Source: Urechis unicinctus
Taxonomy: Eukaryota > Annelida > Polychaeta > Xenopneusta > Urechidae
Assembly: GCA_034190875.2 (NCBI GenBank)
Contig: CM067354.1
Location: 12,642,097 to 12,706,096 of the forward strand
DNA: 64,000 bases
Direction of reading: 5' to 3'
The translations under genes were made by a program, and so were the position numbers. Below the pieces are notes generated by a model that had not been told where the DNA came from, searched no databases, and saw nothing but the letters and a program-made list of their open reading frames with translations. Positions 13,844 to 23,040 of this stretch are shown piece by piece; position 1 is the first letter of the stretch, and the number at the start of each line of letters is the position of its first letter.

Positions 13844-14245
13844 GTGGGTAGAAATTTTTTGTCTCTATTAGTGTAAACGGATTAGCACCAGTAGAAATAA
13901 CAATTCCGTGTAATGGGGTCTATCTCAGTATCTGGCTTACACACCTAAGTCAATAAATTCACCCAGCGCGTTCCCCGAGTGATAGTGACATGTATGATGA
14001 CATACATAATTGACTTGGGCGCCTGTGAACTGGCCCCTTTCAGAATTTAGACGTCCTGTTAATATATCTCTCATCAGTGTATATTTAAAAGACTAAGTCT
14101 ACTATTTTGCCCACAAATAAAGTCAGAATACTCAGAAGAATTTGTGAATCATAGACAAACATGGACCGCTGGGTTAGCTTTTGTTATATGAATGATCTAA
14201 CTTGGAGTTCAAAATGGATAAAGCTTGATTTGGGCAACCTTTCAG
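13844..14245. other. Intron-like spacer
   Basis: A roughly 400-bp stretch bounded by GTGGGT and by an acceptor CTTTCAG. No other signal recognised. Confidence 0.5.
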
Positions 14246-14378
14246 GTGTAGCTGTAACAACTGCGATCAGATGACAACATTGTGGGAATGTGCTTATTGT
14301 CGAAATAACCCGCAGACTCTGGCAACAATGGAAGAGTGGCCATGTGTGACTGAGCATCCAGGGTTCAAGTCCAACTGA
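14246..14378 (+). pseudogene. P2X7 C-terminal-type fragment 1, cysteine exon, truncated
   Basis: The exon begins at acceptor CTTTCAG and encodes CSCNNCDQM, then ECAYCRNN, then CVTEHPGFKSN, then a TGA at 14376-14378. The pattern W-C-x-C-x2-C ... E-C-x2-C ... C-(I/V)-T-x-H-P-G-F matches the start of the intracellular C-terminal domain of P2X7 receptors and related invertebrate proteins, where cysteines bind zinc. The rest of the domain (the R-H/Y-x-A-Y-R...W, P-S-C and I-R-x-F-P motifs) is missing. Within about 17 bases the sequence changes to the unrelated GC-rich TatD-type region. The truncation suggests a broken gene or a recombination joint. The domain call is firm, and the pseudogene status is probable. 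Confidence 0.65.
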
Positions 14379-14395
14379 ATATATCGAAGGCTCAG

Positions 14396-15830
14396 GTGTC
14401 GCTGATGCTTTGGCTGGTTCTGATGTAAGGCCTCCTTCCAAAAATAAGACCAAGCGGGCCCTTAGGAGAACCCGAAGTGCAAGGAAGGCAAAGGCACGTG
14501 GTGCAAAACAGCCGGCCGCGCAGGCAATTGCAGTGCCAGTGCTGACAATCACGTTGCCTGTCAAGCGGCAATCGGGGGTTGCAGGGTCATCCAAGCCGAG
14601 GGAGGCACAGAGCCCATGACCATCGGCAACGACCCCTACCCCCAATTAACAGCCAACTCACGACCCCTGGTGGTGCAGGGTGGGTCCCAGGGGGCTGTAG
14701 GCGAGATGCTCCGAGGGGACATGGACGGCCACAAGGGGAAGTCCACACCTAGATGTCCCATTCCTGGGTGTGGGAATTCGTCCGGGTCTCCGAAGACGCA
14801 TGTCCCGGAGGTTTTCAATGAAGGCCTGGACCCCATGGATGTGACAAGGCAGCGATTGTATGTCCTCCATGTAATCGTCAACTACCTGCTGGGGCCGTCC
14901 CGAAAACTTGGTCCGTCTCGCAGAGGGTTAGGCGGTTTTGGATGCCAAAGCCTTAGGGAACCCACGGGATTGTATGAGGAGGCAATGCGGGAGTGCTGTC
15001 GGGTCCACGAGGATCCGGTTCCTTATAGCTTCTGTCTAAGGCCCCCAAATTTGCCCGCCATCCTCCTCCACTGACAACCTCTGATGACTCTGTTGTCTCA
15101 GCTCGAGCCCCGTGAGAGGGAGCTCGTCTGGGACTTTGGCCGCCGGCCTGCACCGTGTGGTAGGATCGAGGGGAGGGGTGGGGGGGGGGGGGGGGGCAGA
15201 AGTCTGCTAAACCGGAACCTCAGCTATCCGTGGCCTTCGATTCCCACTTCCACATTGACAGGGCCCTGGCTTCCCTGGGCCTACCACGGAATTCCGGGCC
15301 ACGTAAGCTGTTCATGGCGGCCACACCCCAGTCTGTCTTCGCTGTCGTGGTTAGTGGGTGCTGTGGCCAACCATTGCGACCTTGCCACTTACCGCAGTGT
15401 CGATGAAATCATCGAGCTTGGGCATCAAAAAGAGAGGGTCGCGATTTGTCTCCACCCCCGGCACGCATCGAAGTGCACATCGGAGCAAATGCAGGTGATG
15501 TCCAGCTTTCTCAAACGGTCCATAGTTGTCGGCCTTTGGGAGGTTAGCATAGACTATTCATTCCCCCCTGCTAAATAGGGGACACAGCAACATGCCCTAC
15601 ACCACGTGTTATCGCTCCTGGAGCCCCGGCATGTGCTGGTTTTTGCACATCCGGGGAATGAAGGGAGATGACGACACATAGGCATATTGCTGTGCCCTGT
15701 ATCAGCTGCTTGGTCAGGTGCCCTGAGAGCAGCGGATTCACCTCCACTGTTTCTCGGGATCTGGGGATAATCTAAAAGTTATTCGAGTTACGGAGAGTTA
15801 TCCGGTTTTGAAGCAGCAAAATCGTTAACT
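14396..15830 (+). pseudogene. Decayed TatD-type hydrolase ORF with N-terminal Cys motif
   Basis: GC-rich coding remnant spread over several frames. First comes a basic tract (KNKTKRALRRTRSARKAKAR, about 14440-14500). Next, in another frame, CPIPGC at 14754-14771 followed by SSGSPKTHVPEVF is a finger-like motif. Then come landmarks of the TatD metal-dependent hydrolase fold: DSHFHIDRAL (15239-15268, the metal-binding H-x-H), VGAVANHCD and ICLHPRHA (about 15358-15465), VVGLWEVSIDY (consensus GE replaced by WE) and RIHLHCFSGSGDN (15733-15771, second metal histidine). These lie in three different frames. A 17-base G run at 15180-15196 and an in-frame TGA at 15724-15726 also disrupt it. TatD proteins are 3'-5' DNases, and TATDN2-like versions are common in invertebrates. 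The order of motifs is intact and the reading frame is not. The host may be a cellular gene copy or a transposable element that captured the domain. Confidence 0.7.
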
Positions 15831-16689
15831 TTTATGGTCTCGATATATTAAATGAACAAAATGTATCATTGCATCGTTTCTTGTCAGTGGTCATTTACAT
15901 GAGACTACCAAACGGCTCAAAAACGACCCTGTCCAAACTAGATCGGCGCCGCGTTTATCCTTCTTACCCAAGGTCGAACAATCGTGGTATCGGTCTGAAT
16001 GACAACATAAGTTTCATGAATATTTTGAGCGCCTATAAAACCTACATCAATACATGTCCGATGATAATACAAATTGGGTCACGTGTACTCTGTAATAGCT
16101 TAATTCGGATCCCCAAATTTCAAACAAAGTCTAGCACTGTGGTGCAGATTTGAGTTTAAATGGTCAAGTGTGCAATTTGATTGAATGACCTTATGTGTCC
16201 AGATTTCGTAGGTGAGACATAGTGTGAATACAATTTCTTCAATATTCATTTTGCAGGTCTGAAAGATAAGTCATCATGTTGTATGAGAAAAGAATGGTAA
16301 CTTATTATTTCATCTATCAGTAACTGTGTTCCCCATTTCTTCTGTGTTATTGACTTAAGTCTACACTAGAAAATTTGACGTTTTCTGCAGTTGTGAGCAT
16401 ATTAAATGTGGTTAACATTATTATGATAGCAATGTATGAGTTAGGTCAACATTGTTAATTATTTCAGCTTCGTGCCTCGATACGGTCAACCACTCATGAG
16501 CAGGTTCTGTTTTATTATCAATACTGTATCATATATTGAACGAAACTACAAAGGTATAACAGTTGTCCAATATATATTCATATTAATGCCAAAACATCAA
16601 AGGCATGTACACCTAAAATACCATTTCGTCCAAACATGGCTCAGACCTTTTTGTGCACTCTTTATTAATTAATATGGCCCAATTCCTAG
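15831..16689. other. Unassigned spacer
   Basis: The stretch between the + strand TatD remnant and the convergent - strand gag-like ORF. A 94-codon + frame (15869-16153) shows no domain. Acceptor-like TTTTGCAG near 16256 and TATTTCAG near 16468 have no convincing exon. Confidence 0.35.
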
Positions 16690-17345
16690 GATTGGACCCT
16701 ATTAATAATAGGTAATCCATGAGTGATGCCGGACTAAAGGTATTGTTGGTCAGGGTCGTTTTCCAAATGCGTCTGCCATGCGGGAAGGTGGTCGGTGAGG
16801 GATGAGGTGGAGGGTGGGGGGACAGACTATAGGAGAGGACTGACTGACAAGATGAGGCCTGCAGACGGGGGCGAGTTTCGAGGTAGACTTCGACGAGGTG
16901 TATGTTGTCTTGAACCCATTTGCATTTTGTCTGTGACTGTTATTTGCTATACTCCTTGTCGCATATGAGGAGTGATTGCCAGGTATACTTGGTGGCCAGC
17001 TCGGTAATTTTCTCCATATAGTTTAGGTACAAGTTAACGTTTTGAAGGGACAGATCGCCTCCCGCCATGAGTTCTCGCATGATTGTTAAGCTGGCACGCA
17101 TCCACTGCAGCGGCGTGTTAGATTTCAGGCGGGGTTTGCTGGCACCTGAGTGGAGGACGAGGCGCTCTTCACCGTCACTGAATATCACGCGCTCCGATGA
17201 CGGGAGAGAGTAAATGTAGTCCGTAATGGCCCGGTGAAGAGTGAGCTTAGCAAAAGGATAGTCACCTGTTTCGGCTTGTTTGATGTTAGGTTGGAGGAGC
17301 TGCGCGTCACTTTCCACGTGGACACGAAGACCCCCCCCCCGCCCC
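16690..17345 (-). pseudogene. Retroelement gag-like ORF, interrupted
   Basis: On the - strand an open frame runs from the C/G homopolymer at 17331-17358 to a stop at 16940-16942. It encodes a helical, basic/acidic protein with TPLQWMRASLTIMREL followed by YTWQSLLICDKEY. The W-x(4-5)-(Y/C)-D-x-E-(Y/F) ending of a helical block recalls the capsid-like region of retrotransposon Gag proteins common in marine invertebrates. After the stop the same frame remains open to about 16690, with a Pro-rich tail, so the stop may be an acquired nonsense codon. The homopolymer probably marks a second break on the 5' side. No zinc knuckle, protease or reverse transcriptase is seen nearby on this strand. It converges on the + strand TatD remnant about 0.9 kb away. 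Confidence 0.45.
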
Positions 17346-17358
17346 CCCCCCCCCCCCC
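17331..17358. repeat. Poly(C) tract with one G
   Basis: Ten C, one G, then seventeen C. It forms the 5' edge of the gag-like - strand frame and causes the poly-Gly reading seen in another frame. Confidence 0.9.
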
Positions 17359-17404
17359 GCAGCGCCGCGCTCGTCTGTGTAATACCTTACAAAAACCGTA
17401 AGTA

Positions 17405-17500
17405 TGTCCTTGACTAAAATCGGACTTGACCCAAATCGGACATGTCTTAAATTGGACTTGACCAATGTTTGGACTTGACCTAACTTGGACTTGACCCAAT
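17405..17500 (+). repeat. 16-bp tandem repeat, about six units
   Basis: Units with consensus TTGGACTTGACCCAAA start at 17405, 17421, 17437, 17453, 17469 and 17485. The period of 16 is not a multiple of three, so the ORF that crosses it on the - strand cannot reflect a protein repeat. The units differ by two to five substitutions. Confidence 0.85.
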
Positions 17501-18037
17501 TCGTGATGCAACAGCGATAAGTGTATGATATTGAAAATATGCAGAAACTTTCATAATGATTACCCGTATAATAATAATAACCCGTATACCCACCTTGTTT
17601 ACTTTCTGTATGGTCATGTGACCAAAATAATCAAGTGCGACCGTAAAAGTCAAGTACCTTCTTGACAAACTACCAAATATACATTATTGAATAAACACTA
17701 GATATAAAAACCCATTCTTACAATCGAAGCTACCGAATTCACTCTTTGACCCTAGCCATGATAATCTGGCTTCGGACTTTGACCCCAGATGAACGACAGA
17801 TTGGCGAAATAAAGAGCGAAAAATGAGCAGACAATTACAAAAGTCAAGTCACATAAAATTGCCAATCTGACAAATAGTGATTATTAAAATTAAATTTAAC
17901 TTACGTGACTTAACGGAAAGCATAGAAATTCGTTGTTGAAAACGGATTTCCCCAACAAATACATTCTGACATGGACGGAAAAGAAGCTGTGTCGGTAAAA
18001 TAATGTACTATCTCTAATACTGCGTGTTCTGTATTAC
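17501..18037. other. Unassigned spacer
   Basis: Contains a small ATA-rich patch near 17568-17580. No gene or repeat partner recognised. Confidence 0.4.
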
Positions 18038-18167
18038 CTAATCCGCGTTTTTCCCCTACCCAGACCGAATTGATATCCATGACCCAATTCCTTCGACGGA
18101 ACGACCGCTATCAGCTGATCCACAGTAGAGGCGTTAGCAGCATTCGTTTTAATACTGTTGGATGGTT
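18038..18167 (-). CDS. Orphan exon with strong splice borders, unknown product
   Basis: Read on the - strand, a pyrimidine-rich tract ends in CCAACTTAACAG immediately before the exon. A 130-nt open frame follows, and a donor AG|GTAATA comes right after it. The peptide is non-repetitive: EPSNSIKTNAANASTVDQLI, then VVPSKELGHGYQFGLGRGKT and a basic end. Entry is in phase 1. The good splice borders, continuous frame and sensible composition support a real exon. I do not recognise the family, and no partner exon in matching phase was found on this strand. Confidence 0.4.
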
Positions 18168-19719
18168 CTGTTAAGTTGGAAAAAAAATTGTTGTTTGACA
18201 GACTTGTTTGGCTATTATAGCTAAGACTGTTCGGGATATGTAAATGCAAAGAGAACTTGACTATGAAACATAAACCTAATAATTTCAACAATTAATTGTA
18301 GCCCTTCACTCCCTTTACTAGGCTTTCGCCATGAAGATAGATATGGTGTTATATGGACATTATGGTCACACATAACTATAATGTGTATGGTGCTGCGCTG
18401 TTTGGTAAGTTGTGATTGAAGAGACTAATGTTGCAGCACCATTGATGGTTTTAACTGCCCTGCATGATTTGCATGGTAGGTTTTATTAATTTATCAACAC
18501 ATATCAGTGGCTGCTTATCCACTGTCACTTGGTGTTTCATAAACTTAACTATTGCCAATTATCTTAATATGATAGACCTCAAAGGTCAAATGGTCCCCAG
18601 ATTGCAATTATAAACTATACTTGGGGGTAGTCATATTTCTGATGTTGGATCTAAATTGTTCAGAGGTTGTCTGATGTTATGACCAAATATCAATTACAAT
18701 TTGAATTCACAACATCACATACATATTGAGCTGTTGCCTATCCAAGCAATGGCCAATGTAATGGTCTACCAAAGAGGAAGTAAGTTGATGGTGCAAAAAC
18801 AGACTTGAAAGTGTCAGATATCACCAGAGGGTCACTTAATACACATAACACCAGTCATTAAATAAACAGCCTCTGAATTGCATAGCTATTTAATTGCATA
18901 ATAAATGAGCATCTGTGCTATAAACACCATGATTATGATTATTAAGTAATTTGACAGTAGATAATATTGAATGTTCTCAGCTGAACAGCTGATGTTGCCT
19001 CACATAAGTTTCCTGGCATTGAATTATGTGATCTAACCTTGGATGGTATCGTATAAGTGAGTGTGGAAACATATTACGAGGTGTTATATTGTGAAAATAA
19101 ATAACCAGCATCTGTTTACTGGGTCTCTATTTTTCTAACTGTATTGCTCTCCAAGCTTCCATTCCTATTTAGTTATCTAATAAAGATACAGATTGAAATG
19201 CATTGTCCTTTATATAGAGCTCTGTTAAAGTTTGGGCCCATGTACTGTGAATATGGAAGAAATTCTATTTTGAAGCAACCGGATATGTATATTTCCACAA
19301 ATCTACCCACATATGTTTCATTAATATAGGTACCTAGCTCAGATGTTAGCTTAGGAACCTTTCAAAGAACACTGCCTGAATTGACCATAACTAAAGTGGG
19401 CGTGTACTTGACCCAAATGGATTGCCTTGACACGGTCAGTTTGTTTGCTTGTATGATGAAGTATTTTTCAATTTTGTACCACAAGTTCAACCATACCGAC
19501 ATTTTTGTAACATGGTCATTTTTATCAAATCATCAATTAAATGGTTCTAAAAAATTCACACAATATGCAGGTCACATAATTATGACCAAATGTGTAGCAA
19601 TGGCAGAAATATGCATTGTTTCTCATTGTTTACATCTGAATTAATGCATAGTCTGTTATGTGTCAATTATATTAATTTTGAAATGCATATTGTAAAATTT
19701 ATGTGCTTTTGTTTATTAG
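18168..19719. other. Unassigned spacer
   Basis: AT-rich, no recognised gene. ORFs at 19144-19329 and 19381-19644 have no domain features. This stretch would be intron or upstream region of the two-exon model starting at 19720. Confidence 0.4.
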
Positions 19720-19885
19720 ATACTGAACCTGCAGCCCAAGCAAGTACCAGTTATGCCACAAGTCTGACTATAACAACAAGCCCTGTAGAGCCCAGACCTA
19801 ACGATGCTAACAAAAACAACTTGATTTCTAGTGACTCGGGAGTCAGATCAGGATGTCTCGAGCAGAACATGCATCAAAGATACAA
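19720..19885 (+). CDS. Two-exon model, exon 1 (unknown product)
   Basis: Acceptor TTTGTTTATTAG ends at 19719 and donor ACAA|GTGAGT follows 19885. The 166-nt frame, entered in phase 1, is open throughout and Ser/Thr/Asn/Pro-rich (QASTSYATSLTITTSP, SSDSGVRSGCLEQN). It ends with two bases of a lysine codon. The next proposed exon at 22463 begins with the one base that completes it. No domain is recognised, and the composition suggests a flexible linker. Upstream exons are not identified. Confidence 0.5.
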
Positions 19886-20824
19886 GTGAGTATTTTTCAT
19901 TCCTCAGTGATCTGTTAACTAGTGACAAGGTATATACCAAAGAAAGGCTTCTTTGCATTATAAATGAATTCTAATTAATTGACCTTCATATAAAAGGCAC
20001 TACCCACAATCCAAAAAAAAAGATACTCTTTACATAATACGTCATGTCAAGATGAACTCAAACGCTGTACATAAGTATGACACGCGCGCGAACGTATCAC
20101 TCGGCTAGTCGAGAAACACCTCTCACGCTAAAACCAACGACGTGCGCTCTGATCTTTTCACACTCTTGACGTTTTCATACACCAAGATCCCGTAAAACTT
20201 TTCTATACAGCATTAGCTTGAACTTTGCACATATTCAACTTTTAATAATGATTTATCAACCGTATAATACGGTTTTAGTAATGTTATCAGGCTACACACA
20301 AAATTAACATCGAGGGAAATCTAGCCTCGGGACCAAAATATTCGTCGCGTTTAATGCATAATGTTTCAGGAGAGATAAACCACCCCTGAATAGAAATAAC
20401 CAGCGACGTTGTGTTCTGTAGTAACAGCCTGAGAACGAATTGCTCTTTGGTGAGAAATGACCACACACCCCGCTGCACCTGCTCTTAGACAAAGAGAAAC
20501 GCGGTACAGCTCGTCGTCAATTAGCACTACAAGACGTCTACGTAGACGTCTTACCGTTTCTCGAAACAACGCAACGCGAATATTTTTAGATCGATTCAGA
20601 CAACTACCAACACCAAACATACACAAGTGATGGAGTTATAGAATGCAATGATGTTTTACGGACGACTTTATCCCTTTTCGGCGGGGGATTTCATCCATGG
20701 TAATTATTTATAGTTTGATCAATTTGGGAAGCGGTAAAAAGTCAGAAACACAGAAACATGTTTGTTTACAAGTTCAAGACCACATGCACTGCGCATGCAC
20801 AGAAAGACGACGACTCATGCTAAG
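19886..20824. other. Intronic spacer with hairpin and palindrome
   Basis: Within the intron of the two-exon model. It contains a perfect 8-bp-stem hairpin at 20258-20274 (AACCGTAT, one-base loop) and a 22-bp perfect palindrome at 20531-20552. Overlapping short - strand ORFs at 20287-20626 have no recognisable product. Confidence 0.5.
20531..20552. repeat. 22-bp perfect palindrome
   Basis: The sequence equals its own reverse complement: AAGACGTCTAC followed by its mirror. The 14-mer covering its left half (20530-20543) recurs at 26087-26100, so the motif may be part of a dispersed element. Confidence 0.85.
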
Positions 20825-21052
20825 CCCGGGGGGGGCACTTAAGTGTAAAGATATAGTATACATGTGCCGCACGAAGGGGGTGGTTTTTTCGACATCTCGA
20901 CTTTTACGACGGGTTAGACATTCGCATAATACCTTGTACGATGGAGTATACTTTTTCTCATTCTCAACGAGTACAACGGGTACGGGATTTCGAGGTCCCG
21001 CGGCACACCCCTATCCGAGTTAGGGTAAGTGCCCCCCACTTGGGATGCTAAG
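20817..21052. mobile_element. 220-bp inverted-repeat element (MITE) with 8-bp target duplication
   Basis: The element at 20825-21044 is flanked by perfect copies of ATGCTAAG (20817-20824 and 21045-21052). It starts CCC-G8-CACTTA, and the reverse complement of its right end starts CCCAAGTGGGGGGCACTTA, giving terminal inverted repeats. A second subterminal inverted match, TGTGCCGC, lies about 35 bases further in on both sides. There is no coding capacity of its own. The 108-codon ORF across it reads through terminal repeats. An 8-bp duplication is typical of hAT and also of P-type DNA transposons. The termini do not decide between them. Confidence 0.85.
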
Positions 21053-22462
21053 GCAATGCGGGAAATCGCGAGAATTAATAGTTTCCAAAATGGCAGACTT
21101 TGTATCGCGATTTGTTCGGAAACGAACTATCGATGGCATTTATTGAAGAATAGTGTCAAGTGGTGGTAAGTTTTTTGGAGCGAAAGGTCTATTTTTTGTA
21201 AAGGCTCTTGATATATGTTATTTTCTAGGTGCGAAATATAGTCCTTCAACCCAAACGAGAACACGCCAACTGTGTTTGACGAACTCTTCGTAACGGTATA
21301 AATTCATGTTACCGTTACACCGGAGCTAGTCGTCAATAGGAACAGGTTTTTGATCTGGTTTTTGATCTGAGTGATCATGTTGTTCATGTGGAACAAAGGT
21401 GAAGGGAGTTCAAAACGCACTTTTATTTTGTGTCCTCGGCCTGTGTTAGAAAAGAGAAACAAAGTCAGCTTTCTCTTCAAGCAAATTGTGGCCAAAGTAC
21501 AACATGGAAATACCGATTTTATGAGCTTTACAAAGGTGCGCGTGTGTGCGAGGGGGAACAGAGAGAGGGAAAAGTGAGTAAAACCTGGGTGGTAGGGGTG
21601 TTTGATTGATTGAGGCTGGCGGCGTTGAGACTTCACGCGTTAACCTGGATTGATATGATATGTTCAATTAAGTCATCAAAGTAAGAATAATGAGCACGAG
21701 TGGTGTGGCTTCTAAATCATCGCGTCAGTACAAATAACACTTAAACGAATAGCAACCATGGCTAATCTGTAACCATGTGCACGTTTTAAATGAACTGATA
21801 CAGCTGCAATTGGGAAGTCGCCATACCTGTCGACTGACTGATCTTGGAGCGGCCTTACTCAAATAAAGTAGTTGAACAGGTGTTTCAAGTCTTTTAGAGT
21901 TAAAGAGCTAGTAGAGCAGACAGACTTGTAATAATCTGTGTGCAAGTGTAAAACTACATCAACATCATACATCCAATCGCTGAATGTGTGTAACTGTAAA
22001 CAATACTATAGATGACCCAAGCAGTAATCTTGTTGATTTTCACCAGAACAGCTTTCGTTGTCAGACGACACGCTGCGCGCTCTGGTTAGTCTTGCTAGGA
22101 TCACTATGTTCTTATTTGTCTGTGTAACAAACAAACAGTATTCATCGTGAAAAGTTACCCGTCAGCAGGACGTGTGATTGGGCTAGATCTACCCGTCCGG
22201 CCATAAAATCACCCGTCAGTGACGGGCGGACTGGTGTTAATTTCCAGCCCTGGGTATGGTATATATACTTCAGAATATACTGTATTAATCAGGATAAATT
22301 TGACAGATAGATCATTCCAAGTATCTCTGTTATGGTAGATGTCATATATTATATACAATTGTTGCACAATTGAGAAGTAGGCTGAATTGTTATTGAAGCT
22401 TGTAGATTAGCCATGCACTGCCAAGTAACTTGCTTAATATGTGTACATGCTGATTGTTTCAG
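21053..22462. other. Intronic spacer
   Basis: Remainder of the intron of the two-exon model. A hairpin with a 7-bp stem (CCCGTCA, G loop) lies at 22212-22226, with further ACCCGTC copies just upstream. ORFs at 21304-21667 overlap on both strands and show no domain. Confidence 0.4.
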
Positions 22463-22547
22463 GGAAGAAAGAAGTTCTGAAGTCGCAGATGCCAATGGGA
22501 CGTTCCTTACTTGGATAAATATGAATGGGCCTTGTACCACCTCTTAA
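22463..22547 (+). CDS. Two-exon model, terminal exon (unknown product)
   Basis: Acceptor CTGATTGTTTCAG ends at 22462. The frame reads EERSSEVADANGTFLTWINM, then NGPCTTS and TAA at 22545-22547. Phase agrees exactly with the donor at 19885. The termination codon lies at the start of the 80-bp duplicated segment 22541-22665, so the 3' end may have been altered by it. No family recognised. Confidence 0.4.
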
Positions 22548-22665
22548 TTATGCTTGAAATGATATTAACTAAGCATAATTGTAATGAGCGGGTGCTGGTT
22601 CCAAATGGATGTGCCGCAAACTCTTAATGATGCTTGAAATGTCAATAAACATGCATAATTGTCAT
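22541..22665 (+). repeat. 80-bp offset tandem duplication
   Basis: CTCTTAATTATGCTTGAAAT at 22541 recurs with one change at 22621, and similarity continues through the following 25 bases (CATAATTGT.AT in both). The matched arm is about 45 bp long. Confidence 0.75.
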
Positions 22666-22781
22666 ACAAGTGATCTTTTTAATCACTATATAGTTTAAAG
22701 ACAATATTATACATGCCCAGTTAATGATGCAATAATATTTCATCATAGTTTTTGACAGTAAAAAACGATTTTTAAACTGTT
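22666..22781. other. Short spacer
   Basis: No signal recognised. Confidence 0.3.
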
Positions 22782-22900
22782 TATATATATCAATATATAT
22801 ATAAATATATATGTATATGTATATGGGTGTATATATAAATATACATATATATAGATATATGTGTGTTCGTGTGTGTGTGCGTGAGGATGTGTGTGTGCGC

Positions 22901-22985
<85 letters not shown>

Positions 22986-23040
22986 TGTATATATGTGTGT
23001 GTGCGGGTAAGTGTATCAGTGTTTGTGTTTCAGTGTGTGC
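22782..23040. repeat. (TA)n-(GT)n compound microsatellite
   Basis: TA-rich sequence to about 22860 is followed by GT repeats, pure from about 22904 to 22981, then interrupted GT. The Cys-Val ORF here is a simple-repeat translation. Confidence 0.95.

Noticed and set aside
14184..14645. 153-codon - strand ORF over the P2X7/TatD junction
   Set aside because: Antisense shadow of GC-rich coding remnants on the + strand, whose motifs are clear.
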